Shown here: positions 35,825 through 45,698 of the stretch, piece after piece
Layout: every line of letters starts with the position of its first letter
Position numbering within the stretch: the first letter of the stretch is position 1
NCBI RefSeq assembly: GCF_014854695.1
Contig: NZ_CP027557.1
Coordinates: 372,001-436,000 of the forward strand
DNA from: Rhodococcus rhodochrous
GTDB taxonomy: Bacteria > Actinomycetota > Actinomycetes > Mycobacteriales > Mycobacteriaceae
Reading direction: 5' to 3'
DNA length: 64,000 bases
Program-made: the position numbers and the translations under genes
The notes under the pieces: model-generated
Database searches by the model: none
Told to the model about the DNA's origin: nothing
The model's input: only the letters and a program-made list of their open reading frames with translations

Positions 35825-35836
35825 CGGTCTATACCA
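35825..35836. promoter_or_regulatory. PhnF-type operator 1 (CGGTCTATACCA)
   Basis: The reverse complement TGGTATAGACCG matches TGGTATAGACCA, the site I recall for mycobacterial PhnF, with one mismatch. It lies 22 bp upstream of the regulator start. Confidence 0.65.
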
Positions 35837-35871
35837 ACTGTTCACCGGGCGTTCGCCGAACCATCCCCATA

Positions 35872-35883
35872 TGGTCTAGACCA
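35872..35883. promoter_or_regulatory. PhnF-type operator 2 (TGGTCTAGACCA)
   Basis: A perfect 12-bp palindrome, extended to ATGGTCTAGACCAT (35871-35884), 18 bp before the first phosphonate gene. It differs from the recalled PhnF site by one base. Occupancy would block transcription of the operon. Confidence 0.75.
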
Positions 35884-35901
35884 TCCGCCACTGTCGTCCC
35901 C

Positions 35902-37032
35902 ATGCGAATCCTGATCATCGGTGGCGGCATCCTCGGCACCGCACACGCCGACGCCGCCGTCCGTCGCGGACACGACGTCCTGCACCTCGAACGCGAACCG
36001 GAAGCGCGCGGCGCCACCGTGCGGAACTTCGGACTCGTCTGGGTCTCCGGTCGCACACGCGGCGAACTCGACGCCACCCTGCGGTCCCGCGAGCTGTGGG
36101 AGGACCTCGGCGCCCGCGTTCCCGACGTCGGTTTCCGAGTGAACGGTTCGCTGACGCTGCTGCGCACCGACGCCGAGGTCGCCGTCGCCGAGGAAGCGAT
36201 CGCACGCGACGACGCGCAGCGACGGGGATTCGCCCTGCTCGATGCGGACGAGACGCGCCGCCGTAACCCCGCGCTACGCGGCAAGTTCCTCGCGGCACTG
36301 CACTGCAGCACCGACGCCACCGTCGAATCCCGCATCGCGCTCCCGGCGATCCGGCAACATCTCGCCACCTCGGGCCGCTACCGGTTCCTGCCGTCCACCG
36401 AGGCCCGGGACGTCTCCCGCACGCCCCACGGGACCGTGAAGGTGCGCGACGACCACGGCACCGTGCACGAGACCGACCTCGTTCTCGTCTGTCCCGGCGC
36501 GACACTCGGTGGCCTCGCCCGCGACCTCGCCGGCGACCTGCCGTTGCGCAGGGTCCGGCTGCAGATGATGCAGACCGCACCGCTCGGCGAAGACCTCACC
36601 ACGTCGATCGCCGACGGCGACAGCCTGCGCTACTACCCGGGATTCGCCGGTACCGCCCTCGACGACCTCACCGCCTCCGAAGAGCAACGACCCGTCGCCG
36701 CACGGCATCGCATGCAGTTGCTGTGCGTCCAGCGCCTGCACGGCGGCCTCACCATCGGCGACACCCACGCCTACGACGAGCCGTTCGACTTCGACGTCGA
36801 CGAAGAACCCTACGACCACCTCGTCGCGGTGACGGAGGAGTTCCTCGGCCGGCGACTGCCGCGCGTCGTCCGGCGCTGGGCCGGTGTGTACAGCCAGTGC
36901 ATCGACCCCACGGCGCTCGTGCACCGCACGAAGGCCGACGAGGACGTGTGGGTCGTCGCCGGTCCGGGTGGCCGCGGTATGACCCTCGGCCCCTATCTCG
37001 GCGAGGAGACCGCCGACCTTCTCGGCCTCTGA
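35902..37032 (+). CDS. FAD-dependent oxidoreductase of phosphonate loci (TIGR03364 type)
   Basis: A 376-residue DAO-type flavoenzyme with the dinucleotide motif MRILIIGGGILGTAHADAA and the C-terminal FAD site VWVVAGPGGRGMTLGP. The RGATVRNFGLVWVSG start is typical of a group recurrent next to phosphonatase genes. From the family context it probably oxidises an aminoethylphosphonate, perhaps an N-alkylated one, to phosphonoacetaldehyde with O2 as acceptor. It is the first gene of the operon, downstream of two PhnF-type operators, and is followed by the phosphonatase-like hydrolase (40 bp). Confidence 0.85.
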   Translation: MRILIIGGGILGTAHADAAVRRGHDVLHLEREPEARGATVRNFGLVWVSGRTRGELDATLRSRELWEDLGARVPDVGFRVNGSLTLLRTDAEVAVAEEAIARDDAQRRGFALLDADETRRRNPALRGKFLAALHCSTDATVESRIALPAIRQHLATSGRYRFLPSTEARDVSRTPHGTVKVRDDHGTVHETDLVLVCPGATLGGLARDLAGDLPLRRVRLQMMQTAPLGEDLTTSIADGDSLRYYPGFAGTALDDLTASEEQRPVAARHRMQLLCVQRLHGGLTIGDTHAYDEPFDFDVDEEPYDHLVAVTEEFLGRRLPRVVRRWAGVYSQCIDPTALVHRTKADEDVWVVAGPGGRGMTLGPYLGEETADLLGL

Positions 37033-37072
37033 CATCCCGGAACGGGACGCCCCGAAACCCTTGGAGAAGAAC

Positions 37073-37744
37073 ATGACCATCCGACTCGCCGTGCTCGACA
37101 TGGCCGGAACCACCGTCGCCGACGACGGACTCGTCGTTCGCGCATTCGACGAGGCGGCCACCGCCGTCGGCCTTCCCGCGAGTGGCCCGGACCGGGACGA
37201 CGCACGCCGATACGTCCTCGACACCATGGGGCAGTCGAAGATCGTCGTATTCCGCGCACTGTTCGGCAGCGACGAACGTGCCCGGATCGCCAACGACGCC
37301 TTCGAACGCGCCTACGAACGATTCGTCGACCAGGGCGACGTCTCTGCCGTCCCCGGCGCCGAGAAGGCGATCACGCAGCTGCGTGAGGCCGGCGTGAAAG
37401 TCGTACTCACCACCGGATTCAGCCGATCCACCCAGGACAGGCTGCTCGATGCACTCGGCTGGCGCGACCTCGCCGACCTCGCTCTCACGCCCGCCGACGC
37501 CGGTCGCGGACGCCCCTACCCCGACATGATCCTCACCGCCCTGCTGCGCACCGGTACCGACGATGTCCGTGACGTCGCCGTCGTCGGGGACACGGCAGGA
37601 GACATCCTGTCCGGTCTGCGTGCCGGCGCCTCCGTCGTCGCCGGAACCCGCACCGGCGCCCACGACGAGGCGACGCTCCGCGAAGCGGGAGCCACACACG
37701 TTCTCGACTCGATCGCCGATCTGCCTGCTCTGCTCCTCGCTTGA
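37073..37744 (+). CDS. Phosphonatase-like HAD hydrolase
   Basis: A 223-residue HAD protein with GGAGAAGA before ATG 37073. The nucleophile motif is LDMAGTTVADDG (Asp9), motif II is TTGFSR and motif IV GDTAGDILSG. MAGTT resembles the WAGTT of phosphonoacetaldehyde hydrolase, and the cap carries MGQSKIVVF, which could supply the Schiff-base lysine. It would cleave the C-P bond of phosphonoacetaldehyde to acetaldehyde and phosphate in the cytoplasm. The pairing with the FAD enzyme replaces the usual PhnW transaminase. Confidence 0.85.
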   Translation: MTIRLAVLDMAGTTVADDGLVVRAFDEAATAVGLPASGPDRDDARRYVLDTMGQSKIVVFRALFGSDERARIANDAFERAYERFVDQGDVSAVPGAEKAITQLREAGVKVVLTTGFSRSTQDRLLDALGWRDLADLALTPADAGRGRPYPDMILTALLRTGTDDVRDVAVVGDTAGDILSGLRAGASVVAGTRTGAHDEATLREAGATHVLDSIADLPALLLA

Positions 37745-37782
37745 CCCCCGACGCCTGACCCCCGACACGAAGGACACCCCCC

Positions 37783-38751
37783 ATGCGTTCCCTGTCGTCC
37801 CGGCGCGCCGTTGCCTGTGCCGGTCTCGCCGCCGGACTCACCCTCGCCCTGACAGCCTGCGGTGGTTCGGATCCCGACGCGCTCACCGAACAAGGCTTCC
37901 CAGAAACCCTCACGCTCGGTGCGATTCCGGCCGAGAACTCGTCCGACCTGAAGGCGAGTTACGAACCGCTGCTGAAGATGCTCGAGGACGAGACCGGATC
38001 GACCGTCGAGTTCGTCCAGGCCTCCGATTACGCGGGCGTGGTCGAAGGCATGATTGCCGACAACGTCGATCTCGCCTTCTTCGGTCCCTTCGCGTACGTC
38101 GTCGCACAGCTCAACGGCGCCGACACCACCCCGCTCGGCGCCGTGGTGCAGGATCCGAGCGCCGAACCCGGTTACCGCTCCTACGGTCTGACGCAGTCCG
38201 GCAACTCCGGGATCGACAGTATCGAGGACTTCGCGGACAAGGACGTGTGCTTCGTCGATCCCGGTTCGACGTCCGGATTCCTGTACCCCTCGGCAGGACT
38301 CATAGAAGCGGGAGTCGTCGGATCGGGAACCGAGCAGGATCTCGTCGCCGGCCTGACCCCCGTCTACGCCGGCGGACACGACGCCTCCGCACTGGCGATC
38401 GCAGCGGGCGACTGCGATGCCGGCTTCGCGTTCGACACCATGGTCGACAAGACCATGATCGAGAGCGGCGACCTTCGGGAAGGCGAACTGAAGAAGGTCT
38501 GGGAATCCGAGACGATCGCCGGATCCCTGTTCGTCGGCGACAATTCCCTCGGCACCGAGGTCGTCGAACGACTCGCCGGCATCCTCACCGAGAAGGGCAA
38601 CGCCGACTACCTGCGCGCACAGGGATACTGCGACGGCGAATGCCGCATCACCGACGAACGTGCCTGGGGTGTCGTGCCCGCGACCGACGCCGACTACGAC
38701 GGGGTACGCCACGTCTGCGAGATCACCGGTTCCGAGAAGTGCAAGGGCTGA
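37783..38751 (+). CDS. phnD: Phosphonate ABC transporter, substrate-binding lipoprotein
   Basis: A 322-residue PhnD-type binding protein with a lipoprotein signal ending LALTAC (Cys26). Family motifs are LGAIPAENSSDLKASYEPLLKMLE, DLAFFGPFAYVVA and VDPGSTSGFLYPSAGL. Anchored outside the membrane by its lipid, it would present phosphonates to the PhnE permease. It is followed immediately by the ATPase gene. Two cysteine pairs (including YCDGEC near the C-terminus) may form disulfides. Confidence 0.92.
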   Translation: MRSLSSRRAVACAGLAAGLTLALTACGGSDPDALTEQGFPETLTLGAIPAENSSDLKASYEPLLKMLEDETGSTVEFVQASDYAGVVEGMIADNVDLAFFGPFAYVVAQLNGADTTPLGAVVQDPSAEPGYRSYGLTQSGNSGIDSIEDFADKDVCFVDPGSTSGFLYPSAGLIEAGVVGSGTEQDLVAGLTPVYAGGHDASALAIAAGDCDAGFAFDTMVDKTMIESGDLREGELKKVWESETIAGSLFVGDNSLGTEVVERLAGILTEKGNADYLRAQGYCDGECRITDERAWGVVPATDADYDGVRHVCEITGSEKCKG

Positions 38752-38753
38752 CG

Positions 38754-39566
38754 ATGAACATCGATCCCACCCACCAGGTCGCCGGCGACGATCTCGTTCT
38801 CTCCGCCCGCGGTGTCACCAAGGAATTCGGCACCACCACCGCGCTGTCCGGCGTCGATCTCGACGTCCACCGCAGCGAACTGGTCGTGCTGCTCGGCCTG
38901 TCCGGCTCGGGGAAGTCGACCTTCCTCCGGTGCCTGAACGGTCTGCACCCCGTCACCGAGGGCAGCATCGACGTCTCCGGGACGCGGGTCGACCTCGCGT
39001 CGCGCCGTGAACTGCGGTCGCTGCGCAGGAACGTCGGATTCGTCTTCCAGCAGTTCAATCTGGTCGGACGGCTCAGCTGCCTCGAGAACGTACTCATCGG
39101 CGGACTGGGCAGACTGTCGCTGCCCCGCTACGGGGCACTCACCTACCCGAAGGCCATGCGTGTCGAGGCGCGGGAGCATCTCGACCGGGTCGGTCTCGCC
39201 GACCTCGCGGACCGGCGCGCCGACACGCTTTCGGGAGGCCAGCAGCAGCGCGTCGCGATCGCGCGGACCCTCATGCAGCGGCCCACGGTCCTGCTCGCCG
39301 ACGAACCCGTCGCCTCCCTCGACCCGGAGAACGCCGGCGTGGTCATGGACCTGCTGTTCCGGGTGTGCATGGAGGACAAGCTCACCGTCGTGTGCACTCT
39401 GCACCAGGTCGACCTCGCACTCGGGTGGGCACACCGCATCGTCGGTCTGCGCGACGGCCGCAAAGTGCTCGATCGCCCCGCGGTCGGTCTCTCACGCGAC
39501 GAGGCCATGGAGATCTACCGGCGCGTCGAGCCCGCTTCCGACCCGCTCGGAGCCGGGTCGGCATGA
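38754..39566 (+). CDS. phnC: Phosphonate ABC transporter, ATP-binding protein
   Basis: A 270-residue ABC ATPase: Walker A LGLSGSGKST, Q-loop VFQQFNLV, signature LSGGQQQRVAIAR, Walker B VLLADEPVASLDP and the switch His in TLHQVDLAL. The insertion RLSLPRYGALTYPK after the Q-loop is characteristic of PhnC. It starts 2 bp after the phnD stop and overlaps phnE by ATGA. Confidence 0.95.
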   Translation: MNIDPTHQVAGDDLVLSARGVTKEFGTTTALSGVDLDVHRSELVVLLGLSGSGKSTFLRCLNGLHPVTEGSIDVSGTRVDLASRRELRSLRRNVGFVFQQFNLVGRLSCLENVLIGGLGRLSLPRYGALTYPKAMRVEAREHLDRVGLADLADRRADTLSGGQQQRVAIARTLMQRPTVLLADEPVASLDPENAGVVMDLLFRVCMEDKLTVVCTLHQVDLALGWAHRIVGLRDGRKVLDRPAVGLSRDEAMEIYRRVEPASDPLGAGSA

Positions 39567-41152
39567 GCATCCTCGCCCCACCCCGCACAGAGCCGACTCC
39601 CCACGACGCCGGTCGCGGCCGCCGGCGGACGATCACCGCCGGGTGGGCGATCGTCGCGGTCGCCGTCCTGGCATCGGCCGCGTATATCGATTTCGCGCCC
39701 GCGACCCTGCTCGACGGGCTCGATTCGACGGCCGGCCTGATCGAACGCATGCTGCCGCCGCGGCTCGACGATCCGGGCCGCATCGGTGTCCTCGCCCTCG
39801 AGACGCTGCTCATGGCGGTGCTCGGCACCGTCCTCGCGGCGGTCGCCTCGATCCCGCTCGCATTCCTCGCGGCACGCAACACGACACCGCATCCGGTGCT
39901 GTATCGCATCGCCCGTGCCGTCATCACGTTCTGCCGCGCCATGCCCGACCTGCTGTTCGCGGTCCTGTTCGTCCGCGCACTCGGAATCGGCGTGCTCCCC
40001 GGTGTTCTCGCGCTCGCGCTCCATTCGATCGGCATGCTCGGCAAGTTGTTCGCCGACGCGATCGAACAGACCGACGCCGGGCCGCGGGAAGCCGTGCGCA
40101 GCACGGGCGTCGGGTACGTCCGTGAGATGATCAACGCGGTTCTGCCGCAGGTCGTTCCGTCCTGGACCGCGAACTTCGTCTACCGCATCGACATCAACCT
40201 CCGAACCTCCGTCGTCCTCGGTTTCGTCGGTGCCGGCGGCATCGGGTTCGCGCTGCAGGACGCACTGCGCGGACTGGTCTATCCGCGAGCGCTCGGAATC
40301 GTGTGCGTGATCCTGGTGATCATCGCCGCGATGGAGGTCGTCGCCATCCTCGTCCGGCGCGCCCTGCTCACCCCCTCCGCGAACGGTCCCGGACGCGAAC
40401 GTGTCTCACGTATCGTCTTCTCGGCCACCGTCGTGGGAGCCACGGTGCTCGCCCTGATCACTCTCCGTATCGACCCGCGCGAGCTGTTCACGTGGATCGG
40501 TCCGTCCCTCGAGGTCTTCACGCGTCTCGTGCCGCCGGACTTCGCCGCGGTGGGATGGGATCTCGCCGACGCGGTGCTGCAGACCCTCGCGATCGGTGCG
40601 GTCGCGACCGCCGTGGGCGCGGCGCTGTCACTACCTTTCGGAATCCTGGCTGCGGGCAACGTGTCGCCGCATCCCACCGTCTACGCATCCGCACGCGCCG
40701 TGATCCTCGTCGTGCGGGCCGTCCCCGAACTCGTCCTCGCGGTGATCTTCGTGGCCGCTATCGGACTCGGCCCCGTCGCCGGTGCATGCGCGCTCGCCGT
40801 CGGATCCGTCGGATTCCTCGGCAAACTCGTCGCCGACGCCGTCGAGGAGATCGACTCCGGTCCGCTCGACGCGGTCCGCGCCGTCGGTGGCGGATGGTGG
40901 AAGACCTTGTTCGCCGCGGTGATTCCCCAGGTGGTTCCGTCCGTCGTCGGTTCGACGCTGTACCTGCTCGACGTCAACATCCGCACCTCGACCGTTCTCG
41001 GTGTCGTCGGTGCGGGAGGCGTGGGATTCCTTCTCTTCGAAGCGGTCCGGACGCTGAACTTCGAATTCGCCGGTGCGATCGTGGTCATCGTGTTCGCCGT
41101 CGTGTACGTCATCGAAAGGGTGTCGGGATGGATCCGCTCGAAGGTCGTGTGA
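39563..41152 (+). CDS. phnE: Phosphonate ABC transporter permease, two PhnE domains fused
   Basis: A 529-residue protein containing two complete PhnE-like permease domains in tandem. Each has the EAA loop: AVRSTGVGYVREMINAVLPQVVPSW in outline near 180-200 and AVRAVGGGWWKTLFAAVIPQVVPS near 445-465; each is followed by INLRTSVVLGFVGAGGIGF or VNIRTSTVLGVVGAGGVGF. In many genomes these are separate phnE1 and phnE2 genes. The fused dimer would form the complete membrane channel for PhnC and PhnD. It overlaps phnC (ATGA) and the next gene (GTGA). Confidence 0.93.
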   Translation: MSILAPPRTEPTPHDAGRGRRRTITAGWAIVAVAVLASAAYIDFAPATLLDGLDSTAGLIERMLPPRLDDPGRIGVLALETLLMAVLGTVLAAVASIPLAFLAARNTTPHPVLYRIARAVITFCRAMPDLLFAVLFVRALGIGVLPGVLALALHSIGMLGKLFADAIEQTDAGPREAVRSTGVGYVREMINAVLPQVVPSWTANFVYRIDINLRTSVVLGFVGAGGIGFALQDALRGLVYPRALGIVCVILVIIAAMEVVAILVRRALLTPSANGPGRERVSRIVFSATVVGATVLALITLRIDPRELFTWIGPSLEVFTRLVPPDFAAVGWDLADAVLQTLAIGAVATAVGAALSLPFGILAAGNVSPHPTVYASARAVILVVRAVPELVLAVIFVAAIGLGPVAGACALAVGSVGFLGKLVADAVEEIDSGPLDAVRAVGGGWWKTLFAAVIPQVVPSVVGSTLYLLDVNIRTSTVLGVVGAGGVGFLLFEAVRTLNFEFAGAIVVIVFAVVYVIERVSGWIRSKVV

Positions 41153-42135
41153 GCCGCACGGCGGTGTGGACGGGGACGGACATCGAGATGCGAGAGGTAC
41201 CGGTACCGGCCCTGCGTGACGGCGACGTGCTCGTCCGTGTCCGGCTCGCCACGGTGTGCGGGAGCGATCTGCACACCGTGTCCGGACGACGCTGCGGCCC
41301 GGCGCCGTCGGTTCTCGGACACGAAGGGGTCGGGGAGATCGTTGCGGTCGGCCCGCATGCCACCTCGGACGTGGGGGAGCGGGTCGTGTGGAGCGTGACG
41401 CGCGTGTGCCACGACTGCGACCGCTGCCGATCCGGGCGCACGGCCAAGTGCAGATCGGTGACGAAGGTCGGTCACGAACCGTTCACCGGGCCGTGGCCGT
41501 TGTCGGGAACGTACTCCGAGTACATCGTCCTGCCCGCGGGCACGGAACTCGTGCCCGTCCCGGACCTGCTGCCCGACGTCGTCGCAGCTCCCGCCGCGTG
41601 CGCGACCGCCACAGCCGCCGCGGTGATCGACGCGGCCGGCGACCTCGCAGGACGCCGGGTCGTGGTGTGCGGTGCCGGAATGCTCGGTGTCACGGCCGTG
41701 GCCATGTGTGCGGAGGCCGGTGCCGAGGTCGTGGTCCTCGACGTCGATCCCCGGCGCACCGCGTGTGCCGGACGATTCGGAGCGGTCGCCGACAACGGTG
41801 GTCCCGTGGACGTCGCCCTCGACTTCTCCGGGTCGTCGGAGGCGATCGCCTCGCTCGTACCGCGCCTGGACATCGGTGGCCGCGTCGTCCTCGCCGGGTC
41901 GGTGGCTCCCGCCGCCGCAGTCCCTGTCGATCCGGAGGCGATCGTGCGCGGCTGGCTCACCATCAGCGGGGTGCACAACTACGAACCCCGGCACCTGCAC
42001 GAGGCCGTGGCGTTCCTGACCCGCACGGTCGCCGTCCACCCCTGGGCCGAGCTCGTCGACGCGCCCGTTCCCCTCGCTGCGCTGGGAGAAGTCCTGCACA
42101 GAGGACGCGGCCTGCGGGCAGCGGTGGCTCCGTAG
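41149..42135 (+). CDS. Zinc alcohol dehydrogenase associated with phosphonate catabolism
   Basis: A 328-residue medium-chain dehydrogenase. Catalytic zinc ligands are in VCGSDLH and GHEG, the structural zinc site in [15 protein letters not shown], and the Rossmann motif is VCGAGMLGV. Its group recurs at the end of phosphonate operons beside the FAD enzyme and phosphonatase (TIGR03366 type); it may reduce the released aldehyde or oxidise a hydroxyphosphonate. GTG 41149 overlaps the phnE stop and has GAAGG upstream. ATG 41128 with AAAGGG is an equally possible start giving seven more residues. Confidence 0.82.
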   Translation: MSRTAVWTGTDIEMREVPVPALRDGDVLVRVRLATVCGSDLHTVSGRRCGPAPSVLGHEGVGEIVAVGPHATSDVGERVVWSVTRVCHDCDRCRSGRTAKCRSVTKVGHEPFTGPWPLSGTYSEYIVLPAGTELVPVPDLLPDVVAAPAACATATAAAVIDAAGDLAGRRVVVCGAGMLGVTAVAMCAEAGAEVVVLDVDPRRTACAGRFGAVADNGGPVDVALDFSGSSEAIASLVPRLDIGGRVVLAGSVAPAAAVPVDPEAIVRGWLTISGVHNYEPRHLHEAVAFLTRTVAVHPWAELVDAPVPLAALGEVLHRGRGLRAAVAP

Positions 42136-42232
42136 AGGGTTTCCTGACGTTCGGTTCGGTCACGGACACCGATCGCTTCGGTCCTTACCGCCGAGGGCCG
42201 TCCGCTTCTACCGTGGGGGAGGTTGGGCACGG

Positions 42233-42250
42233 CGGCCCTCTGCAGGGCCG
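42233..42250. promoter_or_regulatory. Small hairpin in the fadA leader
   Basis: CGGCCCTCTGCAGGGCCG forms a 6-bp GC stem about 44 bp before the fadA start, inside the 158-bp gap after the dehydrogenase. It could end the phosphonate transcript or lie in the fadA leader; no T-run follows. Confidence 0.3.
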
Positions 42251-42293
42251 TGGGTGCCATCGCTCCGCAAGCACGGGAAGGAACCTGCGCACT

Positions 42294-43508
42294 GTGACCA
42301 CCGAGGCATTCATCTATGAAGCCATCCGAACACCACGCGGCCGAGGCAAGAAGACGGGGTCGCTGCACTCCGTCAAGCCGATCTCCCTGGTTACGGGCCT
42401 GATCGACGAGCTGCGTGTTCGCTTCCCCGACCTCGACGAGAACCGCATCTCCGACCTGATCCTCGGTGTCGTCGGCCCCGTCGGCGACCAGGGTGCCGAC
42501 ATCGCCCGCACCGCGGTCACCATCGCGAACCTGCCGGTCACCACCGGCGGCGTCCAGATCAACCGCTTCTGCGCGTCGGGCCTCGAGGCCGTCAACATGG
42601 CTGCGCAGAAGGTCCGCTCGGGCTGGGACGAGCTCGTCCTCGCCGGTGGCGTCGAGTCGATGTCCCGCGTGCCCATGGGCTCCGACGGTGGCGCGTGGAT
42701 GCTCGATCCCGCCACCAACTACGACAGCTACCTCGTTCCCCAGGGCATCTCCGCCGACCTCATCGCGACCATCGAGGGCTTCACCCGCGAGGACGTCGAC
42801 GCCTACGCACTGCGTTCGCAGCAGCTCGCGGCGGCAGCCTGGTCCGGCGGTTACTTCTCCAAGTCGGTCGTCCCGGTCAAGGACCAGAACGGTCTGACCA
42901 TCCTCGATCACGACGAGCACATGCGCCCCGACACCACCCTCGAGGGTCTGGCCAAGCTGCAGCCGTCGTTCGCGACCATCGGTGAGATGGGCGGTTTCGA
43001 CGCCGTGGCGCAGCAGAAGTACCACTTCGTCGAGAAGATCGACCACGTCCACCACGGCGGCAACAGCTCGGGCATCGTCGACGGCGCGGCACTCGTGCTC
43101 GTCGGTTCCGAGCAGGCCGGCAAGGACCTCGGTCTGACCCCGCGTGCCCGCGTCGTCGCCACGGCCACCTCCGGTGCCGACTCGACGATCATGCTCACCG
43201 GCCCCACGCCGGCCGCGCACAAGGTTCTCGCCGCGGCGGGCCTGACGGTCGACGACATCGACCTGTTCGAGATCAACGAGGCCTTCGCCTCCGTTGTCCT
43301 GAAGTTCCAGAAGGACCTGAACATCCCGGACGAGAAGCTCAACGTCAACGGCGGCGCCATCGCGATGGGCCACCCGCTCGGCGCCACCGGCGCCATGATC
43401 ACCGGCACCATGATCGACGAGCTCGAGCGCCGCGGAGCCAAGCGCGCCCTCGTCACCCTGTGCATCGGTGGCGGCATGGGTGTGGCCACCATCATCGAGC
43501 GCGTCTGA
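42294..43508 (+). CDS. fadA: Acetyl-CoA C-acyltransferase (beta-ketothiolase, Rv0859 type)
   Basis: A 404-residue thiolase from GTG 42294 with GGAAGGAA upstream. Nucleophile Cys93 lies in [13 protein letters not shown], His in [11 protein letters not shown] and the second Cys390 in TLCIGGGMG. The N-terminus [22 protein letters not shown] matches mycobacterial FadA in outline. It performs the thiolytic last step of beta-oxidation in complex with FadB, encoded 23 bp downstream. Confidence 0.95.
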   Translation: MTTEAFIYEAIRTPRGRGKKTGSLHSVKPISLVTGLIDELRVRFPDLDENRISDLILGVVGPVGDQGADIARTAVTIANLPVTTGGVQINRFCASGLEAVNMAAQKVRSGWDELVLAGGVESMSRVPMGSDGGAWMLDPATNYDSYLVPQGISADLIATIEGFTREDVDAYALRSQQLAAAAWSGGYFSKSVVPVKDQNGLTILDHDEHMRPDTTLEGLAKLQPSFATIGEMGGFDAVAQQKYHFVEKIDHVHHGGNSSGIVDGAALVLVGSEQAGKDLGLTPRARVVATATSGADSTIMLTGPTPAAHKVLAAAGLTVDDIDLFEINEAFASVVLKFQKDLNIPDEKLNVNGGAIAMGHPLGATGAMITGTMIDELERRGAKRALVTLCIGGGMGVATIIERV

Positions 43509-43531
43509 CACCGGAAGGAATTCGAACAACA

Positions 43532-45679
43532 GTGAGCGACAACATGATTTCCTGGGAGAAGGACGCCGACGGCATCGTCGTGCTGACCCTCGACGACCCC
43601 AACCAGGGCGCCAACACGATGAACGAGCTGTACAAGGCGTCGATGAAGGCCACCGTCGACCGCCTGTACGAGGAGCAGGACTCCATCACCGGTGTGGTGA
43701 TCACCTCCGCGAAGAAGACCTTCTTCGCCGGCGGCGACCTGCGCAACATCATCGCGATCGGCCCCGACGACGCGCAGGCCGCGTTCGACGAGGTCCAGGG
43801 CATCAAGGCCGACCTGCGTCGCCTCGAGACCCTCGGTAAGCCCGTCGTCGCCGCCATCAACGGCGCGGCTCTCGGTGGCGGTCTCGAGATCGCTCTCGCG
43901 ACGCACCACCGCATCGCCGCCGACGTCAAGGGCGTCCAGATCGGTTTGCCCGAGGCCAGCCTCGGCCTGCTCCCCGGTGGCGGTGGTATCACCCGCACCG
44001 TGCGCCTGCTCGGCATCCAGACCGCTCTGCTCTCGGTTCTGCTGCAGGGCAACAAGTACAACGCTGTCAAGGCCAAGGAGATCGGCCTGGTCCACGACGT
44101 CGTGGGCAGCGTCGAGGAGCTCGTCCCGGCCGCCAAGGAATGGATCAAGGCCAACCCCGAGGGCGGCGTCCAGCCGTGGGATGTCAAGGGCTACAAGATC
44201 CCCGGTGGCACCCCGTCCAGCCCGGCCTTCGCCGCGAACCTCCCGGCCTTCCCCGCGAACCTGCGCAAGCAGATCAAGGGCGCCCCGATGCCGGCTCCGC
44301 GCGCCATCATGGCCGCCGCCGTCGAGGGCTCCCAGGTCGACTTCGACAACGCCTCGACCATCGAGTCGCGGTACTTCGTCGAGCTCGCCACCGGCCAGGT
44401 CGCGAAGAACATGATCCAGGCGTTCTTCTTCGACATGCAGTCCATCAACTCGGGCGCTTCGCGTCCGAAGGACGTGCCGAAGCGTGAGATCAAGAAGGTC
44501 GGCGTTCTCGGCGCCGGCATGATGGGCGCGGGCATCGCGTACGTCTCCGCCAAGGCCGGTTTCGAGGTCGTCCTCAAGGACGTCACCCTCGAGGCCGCCG
44601 AGCGTGGCAAGAACTACTCGGAGAAGATCGAGGCCAAGGCCCTCTCGCGTGGCAAGACCACCGAGGAGAAGTCGAAGGCTCTGCTCGACCGCATCAAGCC
44701 GACGGCCGACGCCGCCGACTTCGCGGGCGTCGACTTCGTCATCGAGGCAGTCTTCGAGAACACCGAGCTCAAGCACAAGGTGTTCCAGGAGATCGAGGAC
44801 ATCGTCGATCCCGACGCGCTGCTCGGTTCGAACACCTCGACGCTGCCCATCACCGGTCTCGCGACCGGCGTCAAGCGTCCCGAGGACTTCATCGGTATCC
44901 ACTTCTTCTCGCCGGTCGACAAGATGCCGCTGGTCGAGATCATCAAGGGTGAGAAGACCTCCGACGAGGCTCTGGCCCGCGTGTTCGACTACACGCTCGC
45001 GATCCGCAAGACCCCGATCGTCGTCAACGACAGTCGCGGCTTCTTCACCTCGCGCGTGATCGGCACGTTCGTCAACGAGGCCATCGCCATGCTCGGCGAG
45101 GGCATCGAGCCCGCGACCATCGAGCAGGCCGGTTCGCAGGCGGGCTACCCGGCTCCGCCGCTGCAGCTGACCGACGAGCTGAACATGAAGCTCATGCAGA
45201 AGATCGCGAAGGAGACCGAGGAGGCCGCCAAGCAGGGCGACACCAAGCTCGGCACCACGCGGCATCCCGCACTCGACGTCGTCGACTGGATGATCGAGCA
45301 GGGCCGTCCGGGCCGCCTCGAGAAGGCCGGTTTCTACGAGTACGACGAGAACGGCAAGCGCCTGGGCATCTGGCAGGGCGTGCGCGATCACTACAAGACC
45401 GAGGCGACGCTCGATGTGCCGCTGCAGGATCTGATCGACCGCATGCTCTTCGCCGAGGCGATCGAGACCCAGAAGTGCTTCGACGAGGGTGTTCTCGAGA
45501 CCACCGCCGACGCCAACATCGGCTCGATCCTCGGCATCGGCTTCCCGGCCTGGACCGGTGGTGTCGCTCAGTACATCGTCGGCTACCCGGGTGGCAAGGA
45601 AGGCTTCGTCAAGCGCGCCGAGGAACTCGCCGCCAAGTACGGCGAGCGCTTCAACCCGCCGGCGTCGCTGCGCAGCTGA
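43532..45679 (+). CDS. fadB: Fatty-acid oxidation multifunctional enzyme (enoyl-CoA hydratase/3-hydroxyacyl-CoA dehydrogenase)
   Basis: A 715-residue trifunctional alpha subunit. Residues 1-300 are a crotonase domain with FFAGGDLRNI and the oxyanion-hole region NGAALGGGLEIALA plus EASLGLLPGGGG. The NAD-binding motif GVLGAGMMGAGIAY starts near residue 325, followed by SNTSTLPI and IHFFSPVDKMPLVEI. It converts enoyl-CoA to 3-ketoacyl-CoA for FadA. GTG 43532 has GGAAGGAA 12 bp upstream; ATG 43544 is an alternative. A strong hairpin terminates the operon. Confidence 0.95.
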   Translation: MSDNMISWEKDADGIVVLTLDDPNQGANTMNELYKASMKATVDRLYEEQDSITGVVITSAKKTFFAGGDLRNIIAIGPDDAQAAFDEVQGIKADLRRLETLGKPVVAAINGAALGGGLEIALATHHRIAADVKGVQIGLPEASLGLLPGGGGITRTVRLLGIQTALLSVLLQGNKYNAVKAKEIGLVHDVVGSVEELVPAAKEWIKANPEGGVQPWDVKGYKIPGGTPSSPAFAANLPAFPANLRKQIKGAPMPAPRAIMAAAVEGSQVDFDNASTIESRYFVELATGQVAKNMIQAFFFDMQSINSGASRPKDVPKREIKKVGVLGAGMMGAGIAYVSAKAGFEVVLKDVTLEAAERGKNYSEKIEAKALSRGKTTEEKSKALLDRIKPTADAADFAGVDFVIEAVFENTELKHKVFQEIEDIVDPDALLGSNTSTLPITGLATGVKRPEDFIGIHFFSPVDKMPLVEIIKGEKTSDEALARVFDYTLAIRKTPIVVNDSRGFFTSRVIGTFVNEAIAMLGEGIEPATIEQAGSQAGYPAPPLQLTDELNMKLMQKIAKETEEAAKQGDTKLGTTRHPALDVVDWMIEQGRPGRLEKAGFYEYDENGKRLGIWQGVRDHYKTEATLDVPLQDLIDRMLFAEAIETQKCFDEGVLETTADANIGSILGIGFPAWTGGVAQYIVGYPGGKEGFVKRAEELAAKYGERFNPPASLRS

Positions 45680-45698
45680 CGCACACGACGGTTGCACG

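Noticed and set aside
42136-42293. Possible small gene between the phosphonate operon and fadA
   Set aside because: No start with ribosome-binding site and only short frames; the space reads as terminator plus promoter.
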